Assembly (NCBI RefSeq): GCF_007845675.1
Contig: NZ_VOBR01000023.1
Coordinates: forward strand, 80,809 to 144,808
Source: Lentzea tibetensis
Lineage (GTDB): Bacteria; Actinomycetota; Actinomycetes; Mycobacteriales; Pseudonocardiaceae
Length of the DNA stretch: 64,000 bases
Reading direction: 5' to 3'
The notes beneath the pieces were generated by a model. It had not been told where the DNA came from and ran no database searches. It was given only the letters and a program-made list of their open reading frames with translations. Position 1 is the stretch's first letter, and each line of letters starts with the position of its first letter. The position numbers and the translations under genes were made by a program. Below are positions 61,727 to 64,000 of this stretch, piece after piece.

Positions 61727-62782
61727 GTGAACCCCTTCGTGATGCCGGACTTCTTCATGCCCTTCGAGGCACGCCTGAACCCCCACCTGGACGGGTGCCG
61801 GGAACGGGTGCCGGTGTGGGCGGAGGCGATGGGGCTGCTCGACCCCTCGCACGAGGCGGCATCCGACCAGCGGTGGAGCCGGGCTGCTTTTGAGAGGGCC
61901 GACTTCCCGCTGTTCACCGCGTACGCGCATCCGGACGCGTCCGCGGCCGAGCTGGACCTGGTGTGCTGCTGGTACGTGCTGATGTGGTTCGTCGACGACC
62001 AGCTCCAGGCCGCGTACGAACTCGACCCGTGGTCACTGCGGCGGGGTGTCGACCGGTTCATGAGCTTCATGCCCGTGCTGCCGAGCCCCGTTCCCGTCCC
62101 GGAGAACGCGGCCGAGCGCGCCGCTCTCGACCTGTGGGCGAAGACCGCGCCCGCGATGACCCCGGTCTGGCGCGAGCGGTACACGCGGGCGTTCCGCAAG
62201 TTCGGCGAGGGCCACCGCTGGTTCGACCTCGCGGTGCGCGGCGAACCCGACCTGTTCGACTTCGTCGAGCTCCGCCGCGAGGTCGGCGGCGGCATGATGA
62301 TGACCTGCCTGCTCGAGCACGACGCGGGCGTGGAGATCCCGCCCGCCGTCTACGACTCGCGCCCGTTCAAGGCGCTGCTGGACACCTTCCGCGACGCCAT
62401 CGACCTCCAGAACGACATCGTGTCCTACGCGCGTGAAGTCTCGCTGGGCGAAGGCGAGTTCAACGGCGTGACCGTCTTCCAACGCGCACAGGGATGTTCG
62501 CTCCAGGCCGCCGTCGACGTCATCGACGACGTCATCACCGGCCGGGTCCGCACGATGTGCGCCGCCGCGGACCGCGACCTGCCGACCGTGCTGGACGAGA
62601 GCGACCTGGACGCCCGCACCTGCCGTCGCGTCGTCGACTACGTGCGCGCCTGCCAGACGATGCTCGCCGGGTCGTACGCGTGGGCGTTGCAGAGCAAGCG
62701 GTACACGGCTGCCTCGGTGACCGTGCCGACCGGCCCGCGCGGCCTCGGCACGTCGGCCGCTCGACTGGCGGCGAGCTGGTGA
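61727..62782 (+). CDS. bacterial type I terpene synthase
   Basis: 351 aa, GTG start, usual length for bacterial sesqui-/monoterpene synthases. The Asp-rich motif is WFVDDQLQ (Asp90-Asp91). The NSE triad is NDIVSYAREVSLGE (Asn229, Ser233, Glu237). The C-terminal Arg-Tyr pair is in QSKRYTAAS. MPFEARLNPHLDG near the N-terminus is typical of the germacradienol/selinadiene group. It ionises a prenyl diphosphate using three magnesium ions. The product cannot be predicted from these motifs. No prenyl-diphosphate synthase is adjacent. Confidence 0.92.
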   Translation: MNPFVMPDFFMPFEARLNPHLDGCRERVPVWAEAMGLLDPSHEAASDQRWSRAAFERADFPLFTAYAHPDASAAELDLVCCWYVLMWFVDDQLQAAYELDPWSLRRGVDRFMSFMPVLPSPVPVPENAAERAALDLWAKTAPAMTPVWRERYTRAFRKFGEGHRWFDLAVRGEPDLFDFVELRREVGGGMMMTCLLEHDAGVEIPPAVYDSRPFKALLDTFRDAIDLQNDIVSYAREVSLGEGEFNGVTVFQRAQGCSLQAAVDVIDDVITGRVRTMCAAADRDLPTVLDESDLDARTCRRVVDYVRACQTMLAGSYAWALQSKRYTAASVTVPTGPRGLGTSAARLAASW

Positions 62783-62783
62783 G

Positions 62784-63665
62784 TCAGGCGGCCAGGTCCT
62801 GCGGGCTGAGCTCGCGCAGGAACCAGTCGAACAGCGCGTGTTCCAGGCCGCGCAGCCGGATTCGTGCCGGGAAGCCGGGTGCGGCCCACCGCGCGGGCGC
62901 GATGCCCACGCACTCGGTGACCCTCGGCGGGAGCACGTGCCGCACGGCAGGGAGGATCGCGGCGCCCAGCACGCCGGGCAGCATGTTCTGGTAGCTGCCG
63001 ATCAGGGTGCGGGTCAGTGCCTTGCCCTCGTCGGACGGGGCGATGTGCCGCTCCTGCATCAGTTCGCACAGGCGCGTGGCCTCAGCGAAGTCCTCGGGCA
63101 GCACTTCGTCCGGCAGGCCGAGCATGGAGCCGACCACGCACCACAGGTGCAGGTAGTCCTCGGTGTCGCGCTCGGTCGGGTGGACGCCCAGGCGTGGCAG
63201 CAGGTGCAGCACGTACGCCGAGAACAGCATCAGTGCGCCTAGCAGGTCCTCCTGGCAGAGCGGCACTCCGTCGGTCTCGGTGTTCCAGTGTCCACTGTGG
63301 AGGACTGCTCGGCGGACTCTCGCGTGGGTGTGCCGCACCTGTGCGACCGCGGTTACGTCAGGGCGTGGTTGTACGGCCGCCAGTACGAACGCCGCCGTCG
63401 CGTGCACGCGTTGCAGCGGTGCGTCGAGGCCGCCCGACGCTGCCAGCAGACGGGCGCCGCGTGGGATCGCGTAGCACGTGATCAGTGAGCCCAGGGAGAG
63501 CGTCATTCCTATGTGCAGGCGGTTGTCGGCGAAGAAGTTGGCGGCGTGGGTGGTGCGGTCCAGGTTGGCCCACGGTGGGAGTGCGACGGTTACTGGGCCG
63601 TCGTCCGCAGCGGGATCTCCCTGGTGGCGCAGGGAATCCAGCATCTCTGGTGTGTAGGCGGGCAC
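62784..63665 (-). CDS. DUF2236 (MpaB/latex-clearing-like) oxygenase
   Basis: 293 aa, GTG start. It has the DUF2236 pattern: ANFFADNRLHIGMTLSLGSL, ARVRRAVLHSGHWNTE, LCQEDLLGALMLFSAYVL, LPRLGVHPTERDTEDYLHLW and LPEDFAEATRLCELMQERH. Relatives include MpaB of mycophenolic acid synthesis and rubber oxygenases, which use a b-type haem to cleave isoprenoid chains. Convergent position next to the terpene synthase (1 nt between ends) makes a role in isoprenoid metabolism attractive but unproven, because the genes do not share a promoter. Confidence 0.8.
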   Translation of the reverse strand: MPAYTPEMLDSLRHQGDPAADDGPVTVALPPWANLDRTTHAANFFADNRLHIGMTLSLGSLITCYAIPRGARLLAASGGLDAPLQRVHATAAFVLAAVQPRPDVTAVAQVRHTHARVRRAVLHSGHWNTETDGVPLCQEDLLGALMLFSAYVLHLLPRLGVHPTERDTEDYLHLWCVVGSMLGLPDEVLPEDFAEATRLCELMQERHIAPSDEGKALTRTLIGSYQNMLPGVLGAAILPAVRHVLPPRVTECVGIAPARWAAPGFPARIRLRGLEHALFDWFLRELSPQDLAA

Positions 63666-63780
63666 GCGGTGAGTTCAGCATTGGTGATGGTGGACGAAAG
63701 TCGCGTTTCTCATTTGAGACGGGTGAGGGGGCTGCCGGGTCCCGTCGGGGTTGGGTCCTGTGCCTACTGCCCGTTGGGGC

Positions 63781-63921
63781 TTGGCCTCTGCCGGTCCCGT
63801 CGGAGCTGGGGTTCCTTGCTTGGCTGCCGGTTGTCGTCGGGGCTCGGGTCTTTGCCTGGCTGCCGGTTGTCGTCGGGGCTGGGTTCTTTGCCTGGCCGCC
63901 GGTTTCGCCGGGGCTGGGGTC
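63781..63921. repeat. 36-bp tandem repeat array
   Basis: Three adjacent copies lie at 63815-63850, 63851-63886 and 63887-63921, and a more diverged one lies at 63781-63814. The core is TTTGCCTGGCTGCCGGTTGT, followed by CGTCGGGGCTGGGTTC. The period is a multiple of three, and one forward frame would give 12-residue repeats (GSLPGCRLSSGL), but no start codon context supports translation. No other gene is recognised from 63666 to the window end. Confidence 0.75.
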
Positions 63922-64000
63922 TGATGGTTGCTGCGGCTTTGGTGTTTCGGTGTCGGTGGTTGGGTCGCGCCTTCGGCGCAGCGATTGGGCCTTGACAGTG

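Noticed and set aside
63781-63921. CRISPR array
   Set aside because: The 36-bp units are directly adjacent with no unique spacers, and no cas genes are present.

Overview
The window is about 70 % G+C and is packed with genes on both strands. Many genes start with GTG or TTG, and coding third positions are strongly G/C-biased. Family content points to a filamentous actinomycete, most likely Pseudonocardiaceae (Lentzea/Saccharothrix-like): FurA-KatG, a mycothiol-type maleylpyruvate isomerase, a DrrAB exporter, RGCVC/DUF6307/DUF5994 small proteins, ECF56-like and SigE-like sigma factors, two P450s, a bacterial terpene synthase and many secreted hydrolases. This placement is inferred from gene families only. 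No rRNA, tRNA, CRISPR array, insertion sequence or prophage was recognised.

Layout. 1-8.5 kb: the start of a secreted vanadium-haloperoxidase-like protein, small enzymes (VOC/dehydratase fusion, YdeI-like, Tat-exported epimerase, phosphotransferase, acetyltransferase, FAD oxidoreductase), two TPR-like unknowns and several gene remnants. 8.5-12.8 kb: two secreted proteins (discoidin x2 plus HEECH protease; I36 plus M15-like), a small basic protein and a PAP2 phosphatase. 12.8-17.3 kb: a ribbon-helix-helix regulator, DUF4097, DrrAB exporter and P450 operon. 17.4-20.2 kb: convergent secreted lyase-like and M6 protease genes. 20.4-29.3 kb: cold-shock protein, hydrolase, second P450, a frameshifted acetyltransferase, a PadR-membrane-protein pair, an HTH-like protein and an MFS exporter.

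29.3-37.2 kb looks like a stress region. It holds furA-katG with a FurA box, a PPOX protein behind a MerR/SoxR-like operator, a compact five-gene operon (DUF5994, DUF6307, transglutaminase-like, carboxyethylornithine-synthase/alanine-dehydrogenase-like, RGCVC), a general-stress-protein-like gene and an acyl desaturase. 37.2-43.3 kb: ilvD flanked by two small ORFs, then two TetR-controlled loci with clear operators, a methyltransferase-kinase pair and a YCII/DGPF protein. 43.4-51.2 kb: secreted propeller and M23 proteins, two sigma-factor loci, a FabH-like synthase, and a methyltransferase/MmcQ pair.

51.3-58.1 kb: an SDR, a tandem nucleotidyl-cyclase-like protein, a secreted GH3 beta-glucosidase, and a CoA-ligase gene overlapping a short citrate-lyase-like gene. 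58.1-63.7 kb: maleylpyruvate isomerase, nucleotidyltransferase, an alpha/alpha-toroid-like protein, an unknown gene pair, a type I terpene synthase and a DUF2236 oxygenase. The window ends in a 36-bp tandem repeat.

The strongest regulatory link is a nearly identical palindrome (TGACAACGTTGTCA / CGACAACGTTGTCA) in front of the secreted discoidin-protease and the GH3 beta-glucosidase, 45 kb apart, suggesting one LacI-type regulon. The best candidates for an undescribed system are the five-gene 32.6-35.3 kb operon and the soluble tandem cyclase-like protein.
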